Below, one piece after another: positions 26,623 to 34,114 of a stretch of DNA of 64,000 nt (the first letter of the stretch is position 1; every line of letters starts with the position of its first letter). The translations under genes were made by a program, and so were the position numbers. This DNA is from Ignavibacteriales bacterium (GTDB lineage: Bacteria > Bacteroidota > Ignavibacteria > Ignavibacteriales > Melioribacteraceae), in the NCBI GenBank assembly GCA_021740915.1, contig JAIOYW010000002.1, positions 62,001 through 126,000 of the forward strand, given 5' to 3'. The notes beneath the pieces are model-generated. The model saw only the letters and a list, made by a program, of their open reading frames with translations, was not told where the DNA came from and did no database searches.

Positions 26623-26762
26623 TTAACTAATAAAATCCTTAATATGAACGGGAGAAGTATCATTGCGGCTGCAATTTTCTTTTTCCAATCCTGCTCCAGA
26701 ATAATTATTCTGATGATCAACCCAGAAAGCATCACCAAAATAAACCAGTAAATCCAAAACAT
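26619..26762 (-). CDS. 47-residue single- or double-helix membrane protein in the PGA operon
   Basis: The small frame reads MFWIYWFILVMLSG... then a basic turn EQDWKKK and a second hydrophobic stretch ending RILLVK. The first 20-odd residues form a clear membrane helix and the second stretch may be another. It starts three bases after the stop of the permease gene, and its TGA stop overlaps the ATG of the next gene in an ATGA arrangement. Such tight packing on both sides supports translation. In Bacilli a small peptide (CapE/PgsE, 47-55 residues) is needed for PGA synthesis. The size and context invite comparison, but I see no sequence proof of homology. Confidence 0.7.
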   Translation of the reverse strand: MFWIYWFILVMLSGLIIRIIILEQDWKKKIAAAMILLPFILRILLVK

Positions 26763-26765
26763 TTG

Positions 26766-28037
26766 TTAACCTATTATTTTAAGAAACGAATTGATATCGT
26801 TTGCAAAGTAAATCATCAGCAAGCCAAATATTCCAATGAGAATCAGCAATGGCAAACTCTTTTTTAATATCCGAAAATGGTTACTTTCTTTTACCATCTG
26901 TCCGGCATATGCACACAGCAGTGAAGGCGGCGGCATCATATCTCCCATAGCTGCAAGTAAAGCAAGAGCCGATACAACAACAATCGAGTTTTTTCCCAGA
27001 AAAACGAAAACAAGTGGAACGCCTATTACGGATGCTGCAGCGTATGCTGATCCAAAAAACGGCATAACGAGGGCCGCAAGATATTTCACTTCCTCAGGCA
27101 TATACAAAGCTTTAACAGCAAGATCACCTCTTACACCTGTGAGAGTCAGAATTTGCAAAAACATTCCGACACCAACAAGTATCGACATTACAGGAAGTGC
27201 ATCCTTAATTGCTTCTTCAGCCAGCTTTAGAATATTAAATTTCCTTCCTGTGCCAAATCCCAGTAATGCTCCTATAATAAAGATGAGTGGAACCCCAAGA
27301 TGCGGAAAGTATTGTGTGAAAACCTGTTCTCCTGTGAGCCAAACCAGAATAAAAATTACCGGAATAAACAGCTTAATTCTATACTCAGCATAAACAGGTT
27401 TATCAAGTTTATTCAGTACTTCGTTAATATCGAATTGCCCCAGGTACCTGTATCTGAAATAAACTGAAGTGAGGAGTGCCGCCGGCATCGAGGCAACAAG
27501 AAGTGGTCCATTGAAACCAATATAAGGCATGTCCACTCCACCGCCTATTATCATCACTGGTATAGAAATTGGCGGAGCGATTTCACCGAGCACCGCAGCA
27601 ATTGCGATAAAAGATCCAGCGGCTTTTTTTTCAATTCCCATCGCTAAAAGCGCCGGGATAATCAGAGCGCCTGTTGTAAGAATACATGCAGATGAAAGGC
27701 CTGTGAGCATCCCCGGAAACATTACAAAAAGACAAAGGACAATCATTAAAACCAATGGAGAACGATAAAACATTTTTATTATTCCATAACTTATCGTTCC
27801 CAAAGCCCCTGAAGCATTAACCACTTTCATAAAGATCATTGCAGAAGCTATTATCATTATTGCTTCAAGAAATCCAAAAGCCCCCTCAGCCAGGTGTCTG
27901 ACCGGGAAAAAATGTCCGCCGGCAAAACTGCCGAGAATTGCTGCAAGCATTAAAGAAACACCTGATGGAAGCCGTAAAGCAAAAACTGAAACCGCAAAAG
28001 TAATCAGCATTACTAATAAAATAATTTCGGGAGACAT
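26766..28037 (-). CDS. TRAP-type large permease (DctM-like)
   Basis: A 423-residue inner-membrane protein with about 10-12 hydrophobic helices, of DctM size. DctM-like segments include PGMLTGLSSACILTTGALIIPALLAMGI and LGEIAPPISIPVMIIGGGVDMPYIGFNGP. TRAP permeases import organic acids with a Na+ gradient but normally need the small permease DctQ and binding protein DctP, neither of which is in the window. It is the first gene of the PGA operon, so glutamate or a gamma-glutamyl product is a reasonable cargo, in or out. The direction of transport cannot be read from sequence. Confidence 0.82.
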   Translation of the reverse strand: MSPEIILLVMLITFAVSVFALRLPSGVSLMLAAILGSFAGGHFFPVRHLAEGAFGFLEAIMIIASAMIFMKVVNASGALGTISYGIIKMFYRSPLVLMIVLCLFVMFPGMLTGLSSACILTTGALIIPALLAMGIEKKAAGSFIAIAAVLGEIAPPISIPVMIIGGGVDMPYIGFNGPLLVASMPAALLTSVYFRYRYLGQFDINEVLNKLDKPVYAEYRIKLFIPVIFILVWLTGEQVFTQYFPHLGVPLIFIIGALLGFGTGRKFNILKLAEEAIKDALPVMSILVGVGMFLQILTLTGVRGDLAVKALYMPEEVKYLAALVMPFFGSAYAAASVIGVPLVFVFLGKNSIVVVSALALLAAMGDMMPPPSLLCAYAGQMVKESNHFRILKKSLPLLILIGIFGLLMIYFANDINSFLKIIG

Positions 28038-28069
28038 TCTTTCCTGTAATTTTGGACTTCATATAGTTA

Positions 28070-28084
28070 GAAAATATTATGCCA
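28070..28084 (-). promoter_or_regulatory. Sigma-54-like promoter element before the PGA operon
   Basis: Minus-strand TGGCATAATATTTTC fits the -24/-12 pattern TGGCAcg-N4-TTgC: the GG and the C are correctly spaced, but the G of the -12 GC is T. It ends 33 bases before the ATG of the permease gene. A divergent NtrC-type activator gene lies next to it. A sigma-70-like reading (TTTGGC-N17-TATGAA) over the same bases is also possible. Confidence 0.4.
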
Positions 28085-28116
28085 AAGATTTCTATTGATA
28101 AGGGTCATTTGTTACT

Positions 28117-28133
28117 AATATTTATTAAATATT
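28117..28133. promoter_or_regulatory. Palindrome upstream of the sigma-54-like element, possible activator site
   Basis: AATATTT-ATT-AAATATT is a perfect 7+3+7 palindrome between the divergent operons, about 35 bases upstream of the -24 element. It is pure A/T, so chance is likely. It would serve as a binding site for the adjacent NtrC-type regulator only if the sigma-54 promoter is real. Confidence 0.25.
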
Positions 28134-28206
28134 GAGAGTTTTTGTTTCACTTTGATAGATAAGTGTGTTAATTTAGCGCATATTCTTTTTATTTAGGAGC
28201 ATTTAT

Positions 28207-29724
28207 TTGCACTATCCAAAAATTAAATCGCGCACATCATTTTTCGGAGGAGTGATTACTCTAACCTTCTTCGCTTTAATCTTCATATCATATCTATGGA
28301 TTAGCAGCAGAGAGAATCAGATTGTTAGCGATAGTCAGAACCTTACAGCAAAAGTTATATACGATTTTATCCATCACTCCGATGAACAACTAAGTCTTGC
28401 TTTAGTCAATTTTGGTACAGATTTCAATAATATGCCCGAAAAAAAAGTTAAAAGTATCGATTCGATACTTTCAAGAATTTCAGAAACTTTTTTTCATTCA
28501 CGTAAAGGCATGGAAGGCGGATTTTACATCCCTGGTGCCGACAGATTTATGGGCTATTCTTTTCCGACATCACCACCTCCTATACCTGCATACGGACCTC
28601 CTCCAAGATCTTACAATTTAATCCGCGACCAACTTCTCCAAAGTGTAATAAGAAAAGTGGTGATAATTGATATGCATAAGTTTGACCCGGCAGTCTTCCC
28701 CTTGGCTACTGGCTATGTTGAGATTTCCCCCGGTCAATTCATTGGTATCTGGACCAGGGTGCATATTGAACGTGAATTGGCTTTTTTTACTCTGAAAGAT
28801 CTTCTGCTTATCGCCGGAGTTCTCTCAATCTTAGGTTTTATTATAATTGTTATTGTTACTTTGGGCGTCCACCGGAAACTTGAAAAGCTTAAAAATGATC
28901 TTGAATTGATGAAAATTGATAATTCTCACAGGGTTTCTTCCGAAAATGGCATCTTCGGCTATATTAACTCTTTTATAAATGATACCCTTGAAAATTTATA
29001 TGAGCAGAATAGAAAAAGAGAACATTTGGAAAAAGAACTTTCCCAAAAAGAAAAAATGGCTTCACTTGGAAAACTGATTGCCGGTGTGGCGCATGAGGTA
29101 AAAACCCCGCTCGCCATTATTAAACCGAGGCTTCAGTATTGGAAAAGCAAAATTGATGACGACAACAATATTGTTTTATCAGAATTAATAAATTCCGAAT
29201 CAATTCAAATGATCGTCAATCAAATCGACAGGCTTTCCATATTAGTAAATAAATTACTCGTTTTTTCAAAACCAGCTAAAAATCAAATTAAACAAGTGAA
29301 TCTTAGCAATCTTATCCTGGAAATAATTCAGACTCTTCAGGAAAGATATGAAAATCAAGTTGTCTTTTCTCTTAAAAACGATGATTCAGGCGATACGGTT
29401 ATGGCAGACCCCAATGGTTTAGAGCAGGTCTTACTGAATATAATCATTAATTCAATAGAGGCAGCAAATCACCAGGCACATATTGAGATAGAAACCGGGC
29501 ATACAAATAAGGAGTCCGTGATCACGATAAAAGATGATGGCCCGGGAATTCCTCAGGAATTAGCCGGAAAAATATTTGATCCTTTTTTTTCGACCAAGGA
29601 CCAGGGAAGCGGATTAGGTTTATCTATTGCTTATGAAATAATCAGCGCCCATAAAGGTAGGATCGAATTCTTTCCTAACCTGCAGACAGGCACAGTATTC
29701 AAGTTAACATTACCAGGAAAATAA
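28207..29724 (+). CDS. Membrane sensor histidine kinase of the NtrB/ZraS type
   Basis: The 505-residue protein has a first membrane helix (about 13-32) and a periplasmic sensor (about 33-195) containing a proline-rich loop (PTSPPPIPAYGPPP, about 120-133). A second helix (about 197-220) is followed by a linker, HisKA with His296 (GVAHEVKTPLAI) and a HATPase domain (IINSIEAAN, DDGPGIP, GSGLGLSIAYE). The start is a TTG at 28207, supported by AGGAG seven bases upstream. It overlaps the regulator gene start (ATAATGG junction at 29724), forming a two-gene operon. It should phosphorylate the NtrC-type partner in response to a periplasmic signal, plausibly glutamate or PGA fragments. Confidence 0.92.
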   Translation: MHYPKIKSRTSFFGGVITLTFFALIFISYLWISSRENQIVSDSQNLTAKVIYDFIHHSDEQLSLALVNFGTDFNNMPEKKVKSIDSILSRISETFFHSRKGMEGGFYIPGADRFMGYSFPTSPPPIPAYGPPPRSYNLIRDQLLQSVIRKVVIIDMHKFDPAVFPLATGYVEISPGQFIGIWTRVHIERELAFFTLKDLLLIAGVLSILGFIIIVIVTLGVHRKLEKLKNDLELMKIDNSHRVSSENGIFGYINSFINDTLENLYEQNRKREHLEKELSQKEKMASLGKLIAGVAHEVKTPLAIIKPRLQYWKSKIDDDNNIVLSELINSESIQMIVNQIDRLSILVNKLLVFSKPAKNQIKQVNLSNLILEIIQTLQERYENQVVFSLKNDDSGDTVMADPNGLEQVLLNIIINSIEAANHQAHIEIETGHTNKESVITIKDDGPGIPQELAGKIFDPFFSTKDQGSGLGLSIAYEIISAHKGRIEFFPNLQTGTVFKLTLPGK

Positions 29725-31094
29725 TGGAAAATAAAAGAATATTAATTGTGGATGACGAGCCTGAAATGAGGCTTACGATGATGGATATCCTTGAAGAAGA
29801 GGGCATCGTTTTTGATGAGACCGGAACTGGTACTGAGGCAATTGATATGGCTTGCAGGACAAAATACAATCTCATATTGCTGGATATTAATCTTCCCGGA
29901 TATAGCGGTCTCGAAGTTCTGAAAAATATTAAAGCCAAACAAATTGATGTTCCTGTTATTGTCTTTACTGCCTTTGGTACTCCTGAAAGAGCTATTGAGG
30001 CAATGAAAAATGGTGCTTTTGACTACCTCGAAAAACCATTTGAACTTAGTGAATTCTTTTCGGTAGTGAGAGAAGCATTGGATTTTTCGAAACTTGCAAC
30101 CGAAATTTTAATAACTGGTAATTCAGCAAAGGTTGAATTACTTTCACCCAAGCCTGGGTTAACACTTATCGGTAAGAATCAAAAAATGCAGGAAATATTT
30201 AAATTGATCGGAGTTGTCTCACAATCCGATGCTACTGTACTTATTCAAGGCGATAGTGGTACTGGGAAAGAAATGATTGCCGATGCAATTCAGAAATATT
30301 CCTCCCGCAACAACAGACCCTATATAAAAGTCAATTGTGGTGCTTTATCTGAGACAATTTTGGAAAGTGAAATTTTTGGACACGAAAAGGGTTCATTTAC
30401 CGGAGCTTTAGCTCAAAAAAAAGGCAGATTTGAATTAGCTGACGGAGGGACCATTTTCCTCGATGAAATTAATAATATGCCGTCTTCGCTCCAGGTCAGG
30501 TTGCTGCGGATATTACAGAATCAGGCATTTTACCGCGTTGGTGGGGAAATGCCCCTTAAGGTCAATGTGCGAGTGATTGCAGCATCCAATGTGGATATTG
30601 AGAAAGAAGTGGAATCCGGTAAATTCAGAAAAGATCTTTTCTACCGGTTAAATGTAGTCAGAATTAATATACCTCCTCTAAGAGAGCGGTCTGATGATAT
30701 CCCAATGCTGGCAAAATATTTTGTAAGGAAATACAGCCCTTCCAAGCAACTCGAAATTCCCCCAAGTATAATGGAAAAACTGGTAAACTATGATTGGCCC
30801 GGGAATGTTAGAGAATTGGAAAACACTATACAGAGGGCAGCTGTTATCTCAAGGGAAAACATACTTAACATCAAAGATATGAATGAGGAGATACGAAAAG
30901 CTCAGCCAAAATTCGATTACGATTCAGTATTCAGGGATGGACTGTCACTAAGGAATTATGTTGCCTTGATCGAAAAAAAATTAATATTAAAGGCTCTCGA
31001 AATATCAGGCGATAATAAAAGTAAAGCAGCAAAGATTCTAAAGATGAATCGAAGACTGCTCTATTCAAAGCTTAAGGAGTATTCAATCTCATAA
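29724..31094 (+). CDS. Sigma-54-dependent response regulator (NtrC family)
   Basis: The 456-residue protein has a receiver domain (1-125, phosphoacceptor Asp54 in LLDINLPG) and an AAA+ sigma-54 interaction domain (about 147-375). The AAA+ domain has Walker A GDSGTGKE (176-183), the sigma-54 contact loop GSFTGA (223-228) and DEINNMPSSLQVRLLRILQ. A Fis-type helix-turn-helix ends the protein (about 430-455, NKSKAAKILKMNRRLLYSKLKEY). All motifs for activating sigma-54 polymerase are intact. It sits between two convergent or divergent PGA-related operons, so both are candidate targets. The best promoter candidate is at 28070-28084. Confidence 0.94.
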   Translation: MENKRILIVDDEPEMRLTMMDILEEEGIVFDETGTGTEAIDMACRTKYNLILLDINLPGYSGLEVLKNIKAKQIDVPVIVFTAFGTPERAIEAMKNGAFDYLEKPFELSEFFSVVREALDFSKLATEILITGNSAKVELLSPKPGLTLIGKNQKMQEIFKLIGVVSQSDATVLIQGDSGTGKEMIADAIQKYSSRNNRPYIKVNCGALSETILESEIFGHEKGSFTGALAQKKGRFELADGGTIFLDEINNMPSSLQVRLLRILQNQAFYRVGGEMPLKVNVRVIAASNVDIEKEVESGKFRKDLFYRLNVVRINIPPLRERSDDIPMLAKYFVRKYSPSKQLEIPPSIMEKLVNYDWPGNVRELENTIQRAAVISRENILNIKDMNEEIRKAQPKFDYDSVFRDGLSLRNYVALIEKKLILKALEISGDNKSKAAKILKMNRRLLYSKLKEYSIS

Positions 31095-31126
31095 ACATCC
31101 CGAAAGGAATAAACTTTTGTAATGGT

Positions 31127-32107
31127 TCAAAAAAGACTTCGTTCCAGGTGATAGTTTTCCAGACCGCTGGAGATTAAAGGCATTGTATTATGAAAGTAGT
31201 CAGATATGGAATTTACAGCCTCCGCGGAAATTCCTACTTTTGAAAATACACTAAAAACGATCCTCATTTTATTCGTTTCCGTTATTCTCGCATGCAGATT
31301 ACTGCAGACTTGATCTGCCATTTCAAGATTCGGATCAATGATACCGGATAGAACTATACCTGAATTCATAAATGCTTGAAGCCACAAATCTTTTGCATAT
31401 CCAAAATGAGTGCAGTTTAGGCTTGCATAAAGTCGGGCATCTCCTGTATTCGTAGTCTGCAAAGCTTCCTCAACATAAGATTGAATTAAAAAGGAGGCTG
31501 CTTCTCCGTAAGGATCAGTTTCTATATAGGATTGCAATTGAGGACATGACTGATTAATAATCATTCTGCTATCGTATCCTTTTGAGATGAGTCCCTGTCG
31601 ATAAACATCTTCCTGAATTGTGGTTTCAGTCCCGAATATAATTATCCGGTCATTCTCGGATGTTGATTTTTTAATTGCATTGATTCCGCTCTCAACTATA
31701 TCAATCACAGGAATAGTGACACTATTAGCAAAATGTGTTTTCTTATAAAATGTTGAAAGTGTGTTGCAGGCTATTATAATAAGATCAGGCGAAAAGCGCT
31801 CAGAGATTGCGTTTAATACTTCATCAAATTGTTTAATTTTTGCTTCTCTATCTGGCAGGCTGTTATAACCTGTTGCCGAATCAAAAAGCGCATTAAAAAA
31901 AACGATGTCAACTTTTCCTTCATAACCGGAAGCCATAAAGTTTGAAGCAATTCTGGAAGCAATTGATAATCCACCCAATCCGGAGTCGGTCACAACAATC
32001 CTGATTGAATCTCCCTTCATCAAGTCAGCAGGGAGCAGAGTCTGTGCTGTTACAATCAAATTCCCCGTCAATAGCAGGATAAGCAGATGCAGCACATTCA
32101 TTCGCAA
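31127..32107 (-). CDS. Glutamate racemase with signal peptide (exported)
   Basis: The racemase has both catalytic cysteines: Cys114 in IIACNTLS and Cys232 in LNCTHFG, with Asp41-Ser42 in VVTDSGLGG. These are the hallmark residues of MurI-type enzymes interconverting L- and D-glutamate. Unlike MurI it begins with a hydrophobic signal peptide (MRMNVLHLLILLLTGNLIVTAQ) and has a C-terminal extension (about 275-326). It therefore probably works in the periplasm, not in peptidoglycan precursor synthesis. As PGA often contains D-Glu, converting released D-Glu to L-Glu for uptake is the likely role. It is the last gene of the operon that begins with the TonB-dependent receptor. Confidence 0.87.
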   Translation of the reverse strand: MRMNVLHLLILLLTGNLIVTAQTLLPADLMKGDSIRIVVTDSGLGGLSIASRIASNFMASGYEGKVDIVFFNALFDSATGYNSLPDREAKIKQFDEVLNAISERFSPDLIIIACNTLSTFYKKTHFANSVTIPVIDIVESGINAIKKSTSENDRIIIFGTETTIQEDVYRQGLISKGYDSRMIINQSCPQLQSYIETDPYGEAASFLIQSYVEEALQTTNTGDARLYASLNCTHFGYAKDLWLQAFMNSGIVLSGIIDPNLEMADQVCSNLHARITETNKMRIVFSVFSKVGISAEAVNSISDYFHNTMPLISSGLENYHLERSLF

Positions 32108-32164
32108 ACTCTGGTATGTCTAAAATCTATTCATAAAATTGTCTTTAAATCCTAAAAAATGCAA

Positions 32165-33082
32165 TTACTTCTCCGGGAAATATAATTGCATATAATTATA
32201 AAGAATTTCAGAAAATTTTTGCCCAAAATTCAGAATATTTTCTTTTGAATCTCTGATTCCTTTAAAATGAGTCTCAATCTGCATTGCAGCAATTACACCT
32301 TTTTTGATCACAGAATGAGTCTCGGTATTGAAGCCTCCTGCAAAATAATCTTCGGTTATTGGTGAGGGTATTTTTTTGCTTGGAACCGTCTCATAACCTT
32401 GTTCAATTAACATCTGCCCAAAACTTGTTTTTCCTCTGATCAATTCCGCCAAAGATTTCCCTGTGTGTCTTGTCATCAATCTGTAACTGCTTTTTTCAAC
32501 AAAAACCTCATCATTCAATTCTGAATCCGGCAGCGCAAGTATGGAAGCATCGAGCAGATAACCCAGTTCAATCCTGTCAACTTTATTTTTATGTGCATGA
32601 ATATCAAAATACAGACAGTAACCAAACCGATCTAACGCTTCGTTGATCGAGGCTGAGATGTAATCATGAAAAATGCTCCAATACTTCTCAGCGGTTGAAT
32701 CACCTTGTGCAGCAGCTTCACGATCCCTGTTTGGATCCAGCTTTTTTCTGTGAATCCTGTTAATAACAGCGTATGGCGTTTTTTCGAATTTTTTATGAAT
32801 TGAATTAATAATTGAAAGTGACAGTTCAAGAGTTTTTATATCCTGGTTAACTCTCCCCTTTGTTCTGTCCTTCATGTCATTTGGCTTAAGATATCCGCCA
32901 TGAGGTGCAGAAATAACAACCGGAATTTCGCCCTTTATTTGCTGGATTAAATCCCTTTCACTAAAAATACTCCCAATCTGTACTTCACTGAAAAGTGAGT
33001 CAGCCCAACGATAATCAAAATCATTTTGTGCATGTAAGAATGTAGTCAAAAAAAGAAGTGTATATATGACAGAAGTTTTCAT
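32165..33082 (-). CDS. Exported N-formylglutamate-amidohydrolase-family enzyme, candidate PGA hydrolase
   Basis: The 305-residue protein has a signal peptide cut near LHAQ. N-formylglutamate amidohydrolase motifs are present in order: VVISAPHGG (His61), DPNRDREAA (Asn118-Asp120), FDIHAHK (Asp160, His162, His164) and MQIETHF (Glu270). True N-formylglutamate deformylases of histidine degradation are cytoplasmic, so an exported copy should have another substrate, such as gamma-glutamyl oligomers. It starts one base beyond the stop of the PorV-like gene and is followed by the exported glutamate racemase 57 bases later. No histidine-degradation gene is nearby, which argues further against the textbook role. 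Confidence 0.82.
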   Translation of the reverse strand: MKTSVIYTLLFLTTFLHAQNDFDYRWADSLFSEVQIGSIFSERDLIQQIKGEIPVVISAPHGGYLKPNDMKDRTKGRVNQDIKTLELSLSIINSIHKKFEKTPYAVINRIHRKKLDPNRDREAAAQGDSTAEKYWSIFHDYISASINEALDRFGYCLYFDIHAHKNKVDRIELGYLLDASILALPDSELNDEVFVEKSSYRLMTRHTGKSLAELIRGKTSFGQMLIEQGYETVPSKKIPSPITEDYFAGGFNTETHSVIKKGVIAAMQIETHFKGIRDSKENILNFGQKFSEILYNYMQLYFPEK

Positions 33083-33083
33083 T

Positions 33084-34112
33084 CTATAATCCGATATTGG
33101 TTGAAAAAGTATGGACTGGTCCTAAAATATCGAGATCGGCAAAGGCGTAATCAAATCCAACCTCAAATGAACCACCTGCGGACCAATTTAATCCGAGACC
33201 AAGGCTATATGAATATACATCATGGTTAAAATGATAACCCCCTCTCAGAAACAGCATACCATTATAACCATATTCCATTCCACACAATAAATTTTCAGGA
33301 CCGTCATTCGGATGGTTAGCATCAATCTCAACTTTGAGGCTGTGAATATTACTTAAGTGATATGCATCATATTTTGCTATCACATCCCAGCCGATCCCTA
33401 CCCTGAAATTCACCGGCAATTCCCATTCTTCAGTAGTAAGATCACTCTTTACTCCTGTATTCGTTGCATTTGTCGGATTGGGATCATAGGTTTTCTGCAG
33501 ATCCCGTCCCTCAAGTTTCATTTTTGTTCCAAAATTAGAATAATTCATTCCGATTTTTATTCCATTGAAACCAGTGTTTAACTGCGTTCCGAGATCAATT
33601 GCTATTGCCGAAGCACTTTCGTTGTAAATGTTTTGTGTGATGTATTTTATAGTTGCACCAAAGGAGAAAAAATCGACGAGCTTTCCTGCATAGGAAACAC
33701 CGATTGCGATATCATTTGCTTCAAAAAATTCTCCCGTACCCTGAGGTTTAAGCTCAGTAGTTATTTCCATTTTACCCATTGTCAGTACCGTGGCACTTAA
33801 ACCAAACCTATGATCTTCGCCAACAGGCATGACAATACCAAAAAAATTATGCGAAATATCTGCAAACCAGTTCGTATGGGAAGCATAAAATGTCATTTTG
33901 TAAAGCCCTGTCATCCCGGCAGGGTTCCAATACATCGAATTACCATTGCTGATCAGTGCTGTATTTGCTCCAGCCATTGCCATCTCAGCAGCTCCCACTC
34001 CAATTTTCAAAAATTGTGCAGATGTAGTCCCGACTTTATTGGTTTCCTGAGCTGCTGTCGGAAGGTAAAAACACAATATCAAAAGAATAATTACTAACTT
34101 TTTCATTTGCAC
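33084..34112 (-). CDS. PorV/PorQ-family outer-membrane barrel protein
   Basis: The 342-residue protein has a signal peptide (to TAAQ) and begins with the PorV/PorQ-like segment TSAQFLKIGVGAAEMAMAGANTALISNGNSMYWNPAGMTGL. Alternating beta strands follow to the C-terminus (FSTNIGL). This FadL-like barrel family includes PorV, which shuttles T9SS cargo to the surface attachment machinery. It lies immediately downstream (two bases) of a large surface protein and could serve as that protein's specific partner or anchor. Short spacing on both sides shows one transcript. Confidence 0.85.
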   Translation of the reverse strand: MQMKKLVIILLILCFYLPTAAQETNKVGTTSAQFLKIGVGAAEMAMAGANTALISNGNSMYWNPAGMTGLYKMTFYASHTNWFADISHNFFGIVMPVGEDHRFGLSATVLTMGKMEITTELKPQGTGEFFEANDIAIGVSYAGKLVDFFSFGATIKYITQNIYNESASAIAIDLGTQLNTGFNGIKIGMNYSNFGTKMKLEGRDLQKTYDPNPTNATNTGVKSDLTTEEWELPVNFRVGIGWDVIAKYDAYHLSNIHSLKVEIDANHPNDGPENLLCGMEYGYNGMLFLRGGYHFNHDVYSYSLGLGLNWSAGGSFEVGFDYAFADLDILGPVHTFSTNIGL

Positions 34113-34114
34113 AC

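Noticed and set aside
26836-27393. Plus-strand open frame of 185 codons
   Set aside because: Antisense to the DctM-like permease; composition mirrors its hydrophobic codons.
31127-32107. Assignment as the essential peptidoglycan enzyme MurI
   Set aside because: The signal peptide places it outside the cytoplasm, where peptidoglycan D-Glu is not made.
32165-33082. Assignment as histidine-degradation N-formylglutamate deformylase (hutG)
   Set aside because: It carries a signal peptide and no hut gene is nearby; the surrounding genes point to extracellular glutamyl polymers.
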